Source of the DNA: Akkermansiaceae bacterium UBA5020 | GTDB taxonomy: Bacteria > Verrucomicrobiota > Verrucomicrobiia > Verrucomicrobiales > DEV007 | Direction of reading: 5' to 3' | Assembly: GCA_002396885.1 (NCBI GenBank) | Contig: DGXY01000050.1 | Span: forward strand, 21,489 to 39,239 | DNA: 17,751 bases | Shown: piece by piece, positions 1 through 6,809 of the stretch | How positions within the stretch are numbered: position 1 is the stretch's first letter | Layout: each line of letters begins with the position of its first letter | Position numbers and translations under genes: made by a program | The notes under the pieces: model-generated | Database searches by the model: none | What the model was told of the DNA's origin: nothing | The model's input: only the letters and a program-made list of their open reading frames with translations

Positions 1-765
1 TGGAAGGGGCTCATCAACGATCCCCGCCTCGACGAATCCTACGACATCAACGCGGGGCTTGCGATCGCCCGGAAGCTGTTGCTCCAGATCGCGGAGAAAG
101 GCATCGCCGCCGGGACCGAGTTTCTCGATACGATCAGCCCGCAATTCTATGCCGACCTCATCGCCTGGGGCGCGATCGGTGCCCGCACCACCGAGTGCCA
201 GCTCCACCGCGAGCTCGCCTCCGGTCTCAGCATGCCCGTGGGCTTCAAAAACGGCACCAGCGGCAACTACCAGATCGCGATCGATGCGATCCAGTCGGCC
301 GAAAAACCGCACCGTTTTCTCTCGGTGACGAAGGCCGGTGACAGCGCCATCATTTCCACCCGCGGCAACGAGACCTGCCACATCATCCTCCGCGGAGGCA
401 GCGCCGTCGGGACCAACTACGACCACGAAAGCATCCGCGAAGTGCGTCAGGCGCTCGAAGCCAAGGGGCTCGAGCCGGCCATCATGGTCGATTGCAGTCA
501 TGCAAACAGCGAGAAGGATTACCGCAACCAGCCCAAGGTGAACGCCTCGCTCTGCCAGCAGATCGGTGGCGGCGACTCCTCGATCCGCGCGATCATGATC
601 GAAAGCCACCTCAAGGAAGGCTCGCAAAAGATCGACTCCGATCTCTCGAAGCTCCAATACGGCGTCAGCGTTACCGATTCCTGCGTCGGCTGGGAGACCA
701 CCGTGGAAATGGTGAAGGAACTCGCCACGGCGGTGCGCAAGCGCCGCGCCACCTTCCTCGCCTGA
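1..765 (+). CDS. aroG: 3-deoxy-7-phosphoheptulonate (DAHP) synthase, class I, 5'-truncated by window edge
   Basis: The enzyme condenses phosphoenolpyruvate with erythrose 4-phosphate, the first step of the shikimate pathway; it is cytoplasmic. The frame is open from base 1 (starting W-K-G-L-I-N-D-P) and ends in TGA at 763-765, giving 254 residues of a usual ~350; about 95 N-terminal residues lie outside the window. Hallmarks of the AroF/AroG/AroH type are visible: GARTTE, the substrate-loop segment PVGFKNGT, FLSVTK, CHIILRGG, and the metal- and substrate-binding segments DCSHANS, IESHLKEG and VTDSCVGWE. The metal-ligand His, Glu and Asp are present; the metal-ligand Cys would lie upstream of the window. 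The next gene, purT, is convergent and the two stop codons touch. Family assignment is firm. Which isoenzyme (AroF, G or H, with tyrosine, phenylalanine or tryptophan feedback) cannot be told without the N-terminus, so the symbol is nominal. Confidence 0.95.
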   Translation, partial: WKGLINDPRLDESYDINAGLAIARKLLLQIAEKGIAAGTEFLDTISPQFYADLIAWGAIGARTTECQLHRELASGLSMPVGFKNGTSGNYQIAIDAIQSAEKPHRFLSVTKAGDSAIISTRGNETCHIILRGGSAVGTNYDHESIREVRQALEAKGLEPAIMVDCSHANSEKDYRNQPKVNASLCQQIGGGDSSIRAIMIESHLKEGSQKIDSDLSKLQYGVSVTDSCVGWETTVEMVKELATAVRKRRATFLA

Positions 766-1950
766 TCAGAGGGTCACTTCGATCGCGGCACTGGCGGCGC
801 GCGCCTTTTCCCGGGCTGCATCGACATCGACGTCCCGAGCCAAGGCCACGCCCATGCGGCGTTTACCCGCGACCTGCGGTTTGCCGAAGAGGCGGATCTG
901 GGTGTCGGGCTGAGCCAGGGCCTTCTCGAGTCCACTGTAGGTGATCGCCTCGGACTGCCCTTCCACCAGTAGCACGGCCGAGGCCGAGGGGCCGAGCAGC
1001 CGGATCTCCGGGATCGGTAAGCCGAGAATAGCTCGCGCGTGCAGAGCGAATTGCGAAAGATCCTGCGAGATCATCGTCACCATGCCCGTGTCGTGGGGAC
1101 GGGGCGAGACTTCGGAGAAGATGACCTCGTCACCTTTCACAAAGAGTTCCACCCCGAAGATGCCGCGCCCGCCGAGCGCTTCGGTGATGGCCCAGGCATA
1201 CTCGCGCGACCTTTCCCGTGCGAGATCACTCATCGGCTGCGGCTGCCAGCTCTCGCGGTAGTCGCCGTCGATCTGGATATGACCGATCGGCTCGCAAAAG
1301 GAAGTCCCGCCAACATGACGCACCGTCAGCTGGGTGATCTCGTAGTCAAAATCGACAAAACCTTCGACGATCACCTTTCCCTTCCCGGCCCGACCGCCCT
1401 TCTGGGCATAGTTCCAGGCCGCCTGAACCTCCTCCGGACGCTTCACCGTGCTCTGGCCTTTGCCTGACGAGCTCATGATCGGCTTCACGACACAGGGCAG
1501 GCCGATCTCGGCGATGGCGGCGTGGAATTCCTCCTCCGTCGCGGCGAAACGATAGGGCGAGGTCTGCAGTCCGAGCTCCTCGGCGGCGAGGCGGCGGATC
1601 CCCTCGCGATTCATCGTCAGTTGCGTCGCCCGGGCCGTGGGGATGACCGTGGCGAGCCCTTCGGCCTCAATCGCCGCAAGCGTATCAGTGGCGATCGCCT
1701 CCACTTCCGGCACGATGAGATGCGGACGCTCCGCCTCGATCACCGCACGCAGGGCCGTCCCGTCGAGCATGGAGACGATATGAGAACGGTCCGCGACCTG
1801 CATCGCGGGCGCATTTTCGTAACTGTCGACCGCGATGACCTCGACGCCGTAGCGCTGTAGCTCGATGACGACCTCTTTCCCGAGTTCGCCTGATCCACAA
1901 AGCATCACGCGAGTCGCGCCATCCGTGAAAGGTGTCCCTATGCTTGCCAT
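766..1950 (-). CDS. purT: formate-dependent phosphoribosylglycinamide formyltransferase (GAR transformylase 2)
   Basis: PurT makes formyl-GAR from GAR, formate and ATP in purine synthesis, a folate-independent alternative to PurN; it is cytoplasmic. The 394-residue product is close to the E. coli protein in length and aligns by eye over its whole length: nucleotide-binding GSGELGKE at about 19-26, the TMNREG segment near 112, the ATP-grasp loop MSSSGKGQ near 160, DGDYRESWQPQ near 230, and the metal/ATP site F-SEVSPRPHDTGMV near 280. I chose ATG at 1948-1950 rather than an in-frame GTG at 1957-1959, because that GTG lies inside the strong ribosome site AAGGTGG, which is 5 nt from the ATG. The gene is convergent with the DAHP synthase with no spacer between stops, and divergent from the permease gene across about 74 bp. 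Highly confident. Confidence 0.97.
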   Translation of the reverse strand: MASIGTPFTDGATRVMLCGSGELGKEVVIELQRYGVEVIAVDSYENAPAMQVADRSHIVSMLDGTALRAVIEAERPHLIVPEVEAIATDTLAAIEAEGLATVIPTARATQLTMNREGIRRLAAEELGLQTSPYRFAATEEEFHAAIAEIGLPCVVKPIMSSSGKGQSTVKRPEEVQAAWNYAQKGGRAGKGKVIVEGFVDFDYEITQLTVRHVGGTSFCEPIGHIQIDGDYRESWQPQPMSDLARERSREYAWAITEALGGRGIFGVELFVKGDEVIFSEVSPRPHDTGMVTMISQDLSQFALHARAILGLPIPEIRLLGPSASAVLLVEGQSEAITYSGLEKALAQPDTQIRLFGKPQVAGKRRMGVALARDVDVDAAREKARAASAAIEVTL

Positions 1951-1955
1951 GCGGG

Positions 1956-1962
1956 CCACCTT
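1956..1962 (-). promoter_or_regulatory. Shine-Dalgarno site of purT
   Basis: AAGGTGG on the reverse strand sits 5 nt upstream of the ATG at 1950. It contains the GTG of a possible earlier start (1957-1959), so it settles the start in favour of the ATG. Confidence 0.75.
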
Positions 1963-2024
1963 AGAGATAAAATGCGATTTCCAAAGGGAAAAAACGGCTT
2001 CCCGCTCCTCCTCCTCGCTCCCGC

Positions 2025-3767
2025 ATGTCCACCCTCTCCCAATGGCTCCTGCTCTTCCGCGTCCACTGGCGGATGCTGCGGGTGAAGGCGACCGACGCGG
2101 CGGTCCATTCGCGGCTCATGAGCGGGACGATCGCCACCTTTCTCATTGGCTACATGGTCGCCGCCTACTGGCTCTTCAGCGAGGGCCTCCGCTACGTCGC
2201 CTCGCTCCCGGCGGCAGGCGCTCTCCTTAGCGACCGGCTCATCTACGTGCTCTTTTTCTGCTTTTTCCTGATGCTGCTCTTCTCCGTTGCGGTGACTTCT
2301 TACATCTCGCTCTACCGCAGCCGCGATACCCGCTGGCTCCTCACCCTGCCCGTCTCGCACCGGGCCCTCTTTCTGTGGAAATGCTTCGAATCGGCCGCGT
2401 TTTCGAGCTGGGGCCTCGCCTTTATCCTCGCCCCGCTTCTCCTCGCCTTCGCCCGGATGCGAGGGGTCTCGCCCGACTTCTTTCCGAAGACCTTCGTCGT
2501 GCTCCTTCTCTTCCTCATCGTCGCGAGCGCGACCGGAGCGATCCTCCTCCTCACTGCCGTCCGCTGGCTCAATCGCAAACAGATCCTCGCCGGGGTCGTC
2601 GTCGTCGCCCTGCTCCTCGTCAGCTCGGCGGTGAATACGGGACTGAAGGATCAACGCATCGTCGAGGAATCCGGCCTCGGCTCGGCCCTCACCTTCCAGC
2701 GGGTCCTCCACCACACCGGCATCGCCGTGAATCGCGCCTTTCCAAGCACCTGGCTCGCCGGTTCGGTCGTCGAATGGACGCGCCCCTTCCGTCATTCCAC
2801 CTCCGTGCTTTATCCGACCTTGCTCTTAAGCCACGCCCTCTTTGCCGTGCTCCTCCTCATCGGCGTGGGTGACCGCTGGTTCTATCGTTCGTGGAATCTC
2901 TCGCTCCAGCATTCCGCCGTCTCCGCGATGCGACGGGATCGCCAACGCCTCTCCGACCAAGAGCGCCTCGCCCGCCTCTATCCCCGCCCTTCCTCGCTCG
3001 CCCGGCTCATCGGACGTCCCCTCGCGGCAGTCTCGCGAAAGGATTTCCTCACCTTCTTTCGCGAACCAGCCCAGTGGGTGCAGTTCTCCGTCGTTTTCGG
3101 ATTGCTCGCCCTTTACTCGACCGGACTGCGCAAAATGAACGGCGACCTCGGCCAAGCCCGCGACCTCTACCTCGTCGCCTTTCTCAACCTCTCCGTCTGC
3201 GCCCTCGCCCTCTCCACCCTCACGACCCGCTTCGTCTTTCCCCAGTTCAGCCTCGAGGGACGCCGCCTCTGGATCCTCGCGATGTCGCCCCTAAGGCTGC
3301 CCTCAATTGTTTTGCAAAAATTTGTGACGAGCACGCTCTGCAGCGGACTCGTCGTGATCGTCATTCTTTTCATCGGGGGCTACAATCTCCGCCTCGGATT
3401 CGCCGATTCGGCCTTCTTCGCCGGAGCCGTCGCCCTCCTCGCCATCGGATTGAACGGACTCGCCGTCGGGCTCGGAGTCCTCTTTCCGAATCTCCGCGAA
3501 TCCAACGCCGCCAAGATCGTGAGCGGCTTCGGAGGCACTCTCTGCCTCGTCGGGAGCTTCCTCTATATCCTCGCCTTCATCCTTCTCCTCGCGTGGCTAC
3601 GTTGGGATGTCTTCCGTGAGAATGCCGTCGATCCCGGTTGGTATCGAGACCCCGCAAAACAATGGGGCATCGCGGCAATCTTCGCCCTCACTTCTGCCGT
3701 GACCCTCGCTCCGCTATTTTTTTCACAGAAAAAGCTGAAAAGACTGGAAATTCTAACCAATTCGTAA
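2025..3767 (+). CDS. ABC-2-type exporter permease-like membrane protein
   Basis: A 580-residue integral membrane protein with about twelve hydrophobic segments: roughly 34-52, 72-96, 114-142, 155-178, 187-204, 261-282, 351-368, 380-398, 427-452, 462-487, 498-526 and 546-566. The architecture is two six-helix halves joined by a charged cytoplasmic linker (about 283-345, rich in R, D and Q). The second half carries RKDFLTFFREP and SLEGRRLWILAMSP, features of putative ABC exporter permeases of the ABC-2 superfamily. Such permeases export substrates when paired with an ATPase, but no ATPase gene lies within the window on either side, so a partner would have to be encoded elsewhere. The ATG at 2025 lacks a clear Shine-Dalgarno; the upstream sequence is pyrimidine-rich. 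The gene is divergent from purT and followed closely by the coiled-coil gene. The substrate is unknown. The permease family call is probable, not certain. Confidence 0.7.
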   Translation: MSTLSQWLLLFRVHWRMLRVKATDAAVHSRLMSGTIATFLIGYMVAAYWLFSEGLRYVASLPAAGALLSDRLIYVLFFCFFLMLLFSVAVTSYISLYRSRDTRWLLTLPVSHRALFLWKCFESAAFSSWGLAFILAPLLLAFARMRGVSPDFFPKTFVVLLLFLIVASATGAILLLTAVRWLNRKQILAGVVVVALLLVSSAVNTGLKDQRIVEESGLGSALTFQRVLHHTGIAVNRAFPSTWLAGSVVEWTRPFRHSTSVLYPTLLLSHALFAVLLLIGVGDRWFYRSWNLSLQHSAVSAMRRDRQRLSDQERLARLYPRPSSLARLIGRPLAAVSRKDFLTFFREPAQWVQFSVVFGLLALYSTGLRKMNGDLGQARDLYLVAFLNLSVCALALSTLTTRFVFPQFSLEGRRLWILAMSPLRLPSIVLQKFVTSTLCSGLVVIVILFIGGYNLRLGFADSAFFAGAVALLAIGLNGLAVGLGVLFPNLRESNAAKIVSGFGGTLCLVGSFLYILAFILLLAWLRWDVFRENAVDPGWYRDPAKQWGIAAIFALTSAVTLAPLFFSQKKLKRLEILTNS

Positions 3768-3790
3768 TATTAATAGAGGTTAATTTTAAC
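3762..3790 (+). promoter_or_regulatory. AT-rich patch with possible promoter/operator before the tail-anchored pair
   Basis: This short stretch is strikingly AT-rich in an otherwise GC-rich window. It holds TAATAT (3765-3770, overlapping the permease stop codon) and TAATAG (3771-3776) as -10-like boxes, then a small palindrome GTTAA-TT-TTAAC at 3779-3790, 16 nt before the ATG at 3807. No good -35 box is visible. A promoter here, possibly with an operator over its start site, is inferred from composition and symmetry only. Confidence 0.35.
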
Positions 3791-3806
3791 AATTCATCTC
3801 CACACC

Positions 3807-4475
3807 ATGTCCGCAGCAGCCGAACTCAAACCTTTTTTCTTCGACGAAGACGGTGACCGGGATCTCGATCTCCAGTTCGACGCCCCGCAATTCAAGCCGG
3901 TCACGCCCTACAGCGACGACCTTGACGAAGAGTATCAGGCCGCCCAAGACAAGCTCCGCGAACTCCGCCAGCAGGAAGAGCAGATCAAACGTCAGGCCGC
4001 TGAACTCGAGGAGCTGACCAAAAAGGAGCAGCTCTTCAAAACAGGCCGCGTCGAAGTCTGTGAGGAACTGAGCCGCTACCTTTCCGTTCTCGAACGGGAG
4101 ACCGCCGAGGCCCAACGTGTCGCCGAAGATTGCCAGTCTGCCCAGGAGCGACTCGAAGGGCACCTCGCGAACATCAATGCCCTCCGTCCCGAACTCTGGA
4201 GCCGCGCCGACCGCAAAGCCGAACTCGCGCGTGCCCTCGGTTACATCGAGTCGGCCGAAGACGAGATCGACCGCGTCTTGCCGATGATCAATTCTCTTGC
4301 GAAAAAGGCCGGACTCTTCGGTGGCAAGATCACGCCGATGCCTCGGCCCGCCGGCGCGTCCAACTACGGAGGCGAGCGTGGTGATTTTCTCTATTGGCTG
4401 AAGAGTGGCTTCGCTTTCTCGCTCCCCTTCGTCGGCTTCGCCGTGATCGCCGTGATCTGCATCTTCTTCTTCTGA
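3807..4475 (+). CDS. acidic coiled-coil protein with C-terminal membrane anchor, unknown function
   Basis: I do not recognise a family. The 222-residue product has an acidic, aromatic N-terminus (FFFDEDGDRDLDL near 10-22), a long charged helix with coiled-coil character (about 38-120, rich in E, Q, K, R and L), a second helical stretch to about 170, and a glycine/proline linker. It ends in one hydrophobic segment (about 199-222) finishing in F-F-F, which would make it a tail-anchored protein with its bulk in the cytoplasm. There is no signal peptide. The ATG at 3807 follows an AT-rich patch; no Shine-Dalgarno is obvious. The next gene downstream, 88 bp away on the same strand, encodes another protein with the same layout but the opposite charge, which suggests the two are functionally linked. 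A scaffold or membrane-organising role is only a guess. Confidence 0.75.
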   Translation: MSAAAELKPFFFDEDGDRDLDLQFDAPQFKPVTPYSDDLDEEYQAAQDKLRELRQQEEQIKRQAAELEELTKKEQLFKTGRVEVCEELSRYLSVLERETAEAQRVAEDCQSAQERLEGHLANINALRPELWSRADRKAELARALGYIESAEDEIDRVLPMINSLAKKAGLFGGKITPMPRPAGASNYGGERGDFLYWLKSGFAFSLPFVGFAVIAVICIFFF

Positions 4476-4563
4476 GGCGATCCCGTCCTTCAAGTCACGC
4501 TCCGTGGAGCCGTGCCCTCCGCGCCGGACCTCTGACTTTGCCCCCACGATTTTCTCCAGCATC

Positions 4564-4971
4564 ATGAGCCTCTTTTCCCGGAAGCCGAAAAACCGTCGGC
4601 GTCGCTCTGCTTCCACGAAAAAAGAAGACATTCTCGACACCCCCGATTTGAAGTCGGCGAAGCCCCGGAAGCGTGCCAAAAGCGATGATCTCGTGGGCCA
4701 GGTCTATCAGTTGAATGCGCAAATCGGTGCGATCGAGAATTTCCTCGCGAAGAAGACCGCCGATCAACTTCAACGCGAGCGGATGAAGCATGAGGGCGTC
4801 ATTCCCCCGCCCGATCGCGCCGGATCAAGGCGCGACTCCAAGAAGAAGAATCTTTCCCACGCCGAGCGCCGTCGTTACCACGCCGAGTGCAACAAGAGCG
4901 GGATCCATTTCTTCTTCCTGTTCTGCCTTGCCATCGTCATCGGCTGGTGGCTGCTCTTTTCGGGAGTTTGA
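4564..4971 (+). CDS. small basic protein with C-terminal membrane anchor, unknown function
   Basis: I do not recognise a family. The 135-residue product starts with a very basic stretch (about 7-40: RKPKNRRRR, KPRKRAK), continues with a short helix (about 42-72), a second basic block (89-105), and ends in one hydrophobic segment (about 114-133, H-F-F-F-L-F to G-W-W-L-L-F). It therefore looks tail-anchored, with a positively charged cytoplasmic domain that could bind nucleic acid, lipid head groups or the acidic protein encoded just upstream. The ATG at 4564 was preferred over an in-frame ATG at 4504, because residues between them (rich in P and R) look like non-coding sequence and the MSLFSRK start is natural for a cytoplasmic N-terminus. 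It probably shares transcription with the preceding gene. Confidence 0.7.
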   Translation: MSLFSRKPKNRRRRSASTKKEDILDTPDLKSAKPRKRAKSDDLVGQVYQLNAQIGAIENFLAKKTADQLQRERMKHEGVIPPPDRAGSRRDSKKKNLSHAERRRYHAECNKSGIHFFFLFCLAIVIGWWLLFSGV

Positions 4972-4979
4972 TCCATCGC

Positions 4980-5049
4980 GGGCGTGGTTCGATCGCTGTT
5001 GTTTCGGCGACATCTTCGCTGACTCGCCGGAACCGTGGCCGGTTCCGCT
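4980..5049. repeat. 70-bp repeat unit, copy 1, with palindromic hairpin
   Basis: First copy of a unit beginning GGGCGTGGTTCGATCGCTGTT and ending GGTTCCGCT. It contains a perfect 8-bp stem CGGAACCG (5028-5035) / CGGTTCCG (5040-5047) with loop TGGC. It lies in the convergent junction after the basic tail-anchored protein. There is no T-run, so it is not a canonical intrinsic terminator. A second inverted pair, TTCCGCTACAG (5043-5053) / CTGTAGCGGAA (5074-5084), overlaps its end, so alternative folds are possible. Confidence 0.85.
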
Positions 5050-5079
5050 ACAGTTCCTACGATGTCCCTTTCCCTGTAG

Positions 5080-5099
5080 CGGAAGGTGCGAACCTTCCG
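5080..5099. repeat. perfect hairpin with GNRA-type tetraloop between the two repeat copies
   Basis: CGGAAGGT (5080-5087) and ACCTTCCG (5092-5099) form an 8-bp stem around GCGA, which fits the GNRA tetraloop pattern in RNA. It resembles the stems of the flanking 70-bp repeats (same CGGAA... start) and is probably part of the same palindromic element. Confidence 0.7.
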
Positions 5100-5103
5100 T
5101 CCG

Positions 5104-5175
5104 GGGCGTGGTTCGATCGCTGTTGGTTCGGCGGCACCTTCGCTGACTCTCGTCGGAACCGTCGCCGGTTCCGCT
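5104..5175. repeat. 70-bp repeat unit, copy 2, with palindromic hairpin
   Basis: Second direct copy of the unit at 4980-5049, 72 bp long, starting 124 bp downstream. The 8-bp stem CGGAACCG (5154-5161) / CGGTTCCG (5166-5173) is fully conserved while the loop changes from TGGC to TCGC, which suggests the stem is what is maintained. It ends 18 bp from the DUF1501 stop codon. Confidence 0.85.
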
Positions 5176-5193
5176 GCGGCAAGAACGGGCACC

Positions 5194-6612
5194 TCACGAC
5201 AGGATCGCCTTCGCGACCTCCCCGCCCGTCTCGGTCAGCCGGAAATCCCTCCCTCCGTAGTTGTAGGTGAGCCTCCGGTGGTCGAGTCCTAACAAGTGCA
5301 GAACCGTGGCATGCCAGTCGCGGATGTGCATGGGATCCAGGACCGCCTCGTAGCCGATCTCATCGGTGGCGCCGTGGTTCATCCCGCCCTTCACGCCGCC
5401 ACCGGCCATCCAGATCGAGAAACCCTTGTGATTGTGATCGCGTCCGTTGAGACCGGGCGCATAAGGCGTGCGGCCGAATTCCCCGCCCCATATCACAAGC
5501 GTGTCTTCGAGCAAGCCACGCCGCTTCAAGTCCGTCAACAATCCTCCCACCGCCCTGTCGACGGCGGCACAAGCTTTGGGAAGCTGCTGGGAAATGAGGG
5601 CATGGTGATCCCAGCCCTCGGGTGAAGCGATCTCGACAAAGCGCACCCCCGCCTCGACGAGACGACGCGCGAGGAGACACTGCCGACCGAAAAGGTCCTC
5701 GCCTTTACCGATCCCGTAGAGCGCCATCGTTTCGGCCGATTCCTCCTTGAGATCGAGCACCCCGGGCACCTCGCTCTGCATGCGAAAGGCGAGTTCGAAA
5801 CTCTCGATCATGCCCTCGACTTCGGGCTGATGGGGCTCGCGGGCGAGTCGATGCTCATTGATCCCGCGCAAAAGGTCGAGCTGACGGCGCTGCTCCGCGG
5901 TGCTCCGGTCAGGGTGGACAATGTTTTTCATCGGGGGACCGGGAGCCTCCTGTTGCTTCAGGAAGGCCGCGTAGAGCCCCGGCAATTGACCGCCACCGAG
6001 ACGCGTCCCCTGGCAAACGCTCGGGAGAAAAGCGCTGCCGTAATTCCGCGCTCCCCCGTCACCGGCTGGAGGATTGAGCGTGACGAAGCCCGGCAGGTTT
6101 TCGTTCTCGCTGCCAAGGCCGTAGACCATCCACGCGCCGAGCGAGGGACGGACGAACTGGAAACTCCCCGTGTGCATCTGCACGAAAGCCGGCGAGTGAT
6201 TCGGCACATCGGTGTGAAGGGAATTGAGAACGCAGAGATCATCCGCGTGTTCGCCGATGCGCGGGAGCAGGCTTGTCATGCGGAGTCCCGACTTCCCGTA
6301 GCTCGCGAAGGGATGGACCGGACCGAGTAGCTTCGCGCCCGCCGAATCTCGTCCCGTCGTCGAGGTTTTGCCAGAGTGTTTGATCAGAGCCGACTTCTCG
6401 TCGAGCAAGTCGAGGTGCGAGGGACCACCCCGCATCGTCAGGAAAATGACGTGCTTCGCCTTTGCCGGGAAATGCGGGTCGCGCGGAGCAAGCCCGCTCG
6501 CGTTGACCGAGGCCTTCGTGCGCTGCGCGGCGAGTGCCGAAAACGCGAGCCAACCGGCGCCGAGAGCGGAATGCTCAAGGAAGGAGCGGCGGGAAAATGG
6601 AGCACGGGTCAT
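5194..6612 (-). CDS. DUF1501 domain protein, Tat-exported
   Basis: DUF1501 proteins belong to the alkaline phosphatase/sulfatase-like superfamily and are abundant in Planctomycetes and Verrucomicrobiota, nearly always beside DUF1549/DUF1553 proteins; their biochemical role is not settled. The 472-residue product opens with a twin-arginine signal (S-R-R-S-F-L at 7-12, then a hydrophobic stretch to about 30), so it should be exported folded. Typical landmarks follow: HVIFLTMRGGPSHLDLLD, LPRIGEHADDLCVL, HTDVPNHSP, WGGEFGRTPYAP, GRDHNHKGFSIWMAGGGVKGG, and the usual C-terminus LTYNYGGRDFRL. Length is normal for the family. It lies downstream of the DUF1549/DUF1553 gene on the same strand, separated by 197 bp that contain a repeat element. 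No Shine-Dalgarno is seen; the start codon lies inside a heptamer repeat. A hydrolytic role on a periplasmic substrate is an inference. Confidence 0.93.
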   Translation of the reverse strand: MTRAPFSRRSFLEHSALGAGWLAFSALAAQRTKASVNASGLAPRDPHFPAKAKHVIFLTMRGGPSHLDLLDEKSALIKHSGKTSTTGRDSAGAKLLGPVHPFASYGKSGLRMTSLLPRIGEHADDLCVLNSLHTDVPNHSPAFVQMHTGSFQFVRPSLGAWMVYGLGSENENLPGFVTLNPPAGDGGARNYGSAFLPSVCQGTRLGGGQLPGLYAAFLKQQEAPGPPMKNIVHPDRSTAEQRRQLDLLRGINEHRLAREPHQPEVEGMIESFELAFRMQSEVPGVLDLKEESAETMALYGIGKGEDLFGRQCLLARRLVEAGVRFVEIASPEGWDHHALISQQLPKACAAVDRAVGGLLTDLKRRGLLEDTLVIWGGEFGRTPYAPGLNGRDHNHKGFSIWMAGGGVKGGMNHGATDEIGYEAVLDPMHIRDWHATVLHLLGLDHRRLTYNYGGRDFRLTETGGEVAKAILS

Positions 6613-6624
6613 GGGTCACGGGTC
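6604..6624. repeat. heptamer tandem repeat covering the DUF1501 start codon
   Basis: Three tandem 7-bp units on the + strand: ACGGGTC (6604-6610), ATGGGTC (6611-6617), ACGGGTC (6618-6624). The DUF1501 ATG (complement of 6610-6612) is formed by the middle unit, and the first codons (M-T-R) are repeat-derived. Confidence 0.75.
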
Positions 6625-6632
6625 GGGTAAAG

Positions 6633-6782
6633 GTGGCATGGGCATCCTGGCCATGCATCGTGTGAAAACGTCGTCATCGGAATCTACGGGATTGCCCGCG
6701 AGGCTCCGCGATTCCGAGCGATGGAACCACGGCGCTTCCCCGCAGGTCAAAGGGAGATGCATGGGCTGGAAGCCCATGCCAC
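6633..6782. repeat. 150-bp element with inverted ends and two hairpins (REPIN-like)
   Basis: The ends are 11-bp perfect inverted repeats: GTGGCATGGGC (6633-6643) and GCCCATGCCAC (6772-6782). A second inner pair is CCATGCAT (6651-6658) / ATGCATGG (6757-6764). Each end can also fold on itself: GCATGG (6636-6641) with CCATGC (6651-6656), and GCATGGGCT (6759-6767) with AGCCCATGC (6771-6779). Two palindromic units in opposite orientation around a ~100-bp spacer resemble a REP doublet (REPIN) or a tiny MITE. It lies between the DUF1549/DUF1553 and DUF1501 genes and has no coding capacity. CCATGCATGG at 6785-6794 just outside is another short palindrome. Confidence 0.75.
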
Positions 6783-6809
6783 ATCCATGCATGGTTGCGA
6801 TCCTCTTCA

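Noticed and set aside
1938..2795. Reverse open frame opposite the permease gene
   Set aside because: The product is extremely rich in E, G, R and D with no family resemblance; the forward frame encodes clear membrane segments.
5028..5099. Intrinsic terminators in the convergent junction
   Set aside because: The stems are strong but none is followed by a T-run on either strand, so I list them as repeats only.
4980..5175. CRISPR array
   Set aside because: Only two long copies (70 and 72 bp), one spacer, strongly self-complementary repeats, and no cas genes.
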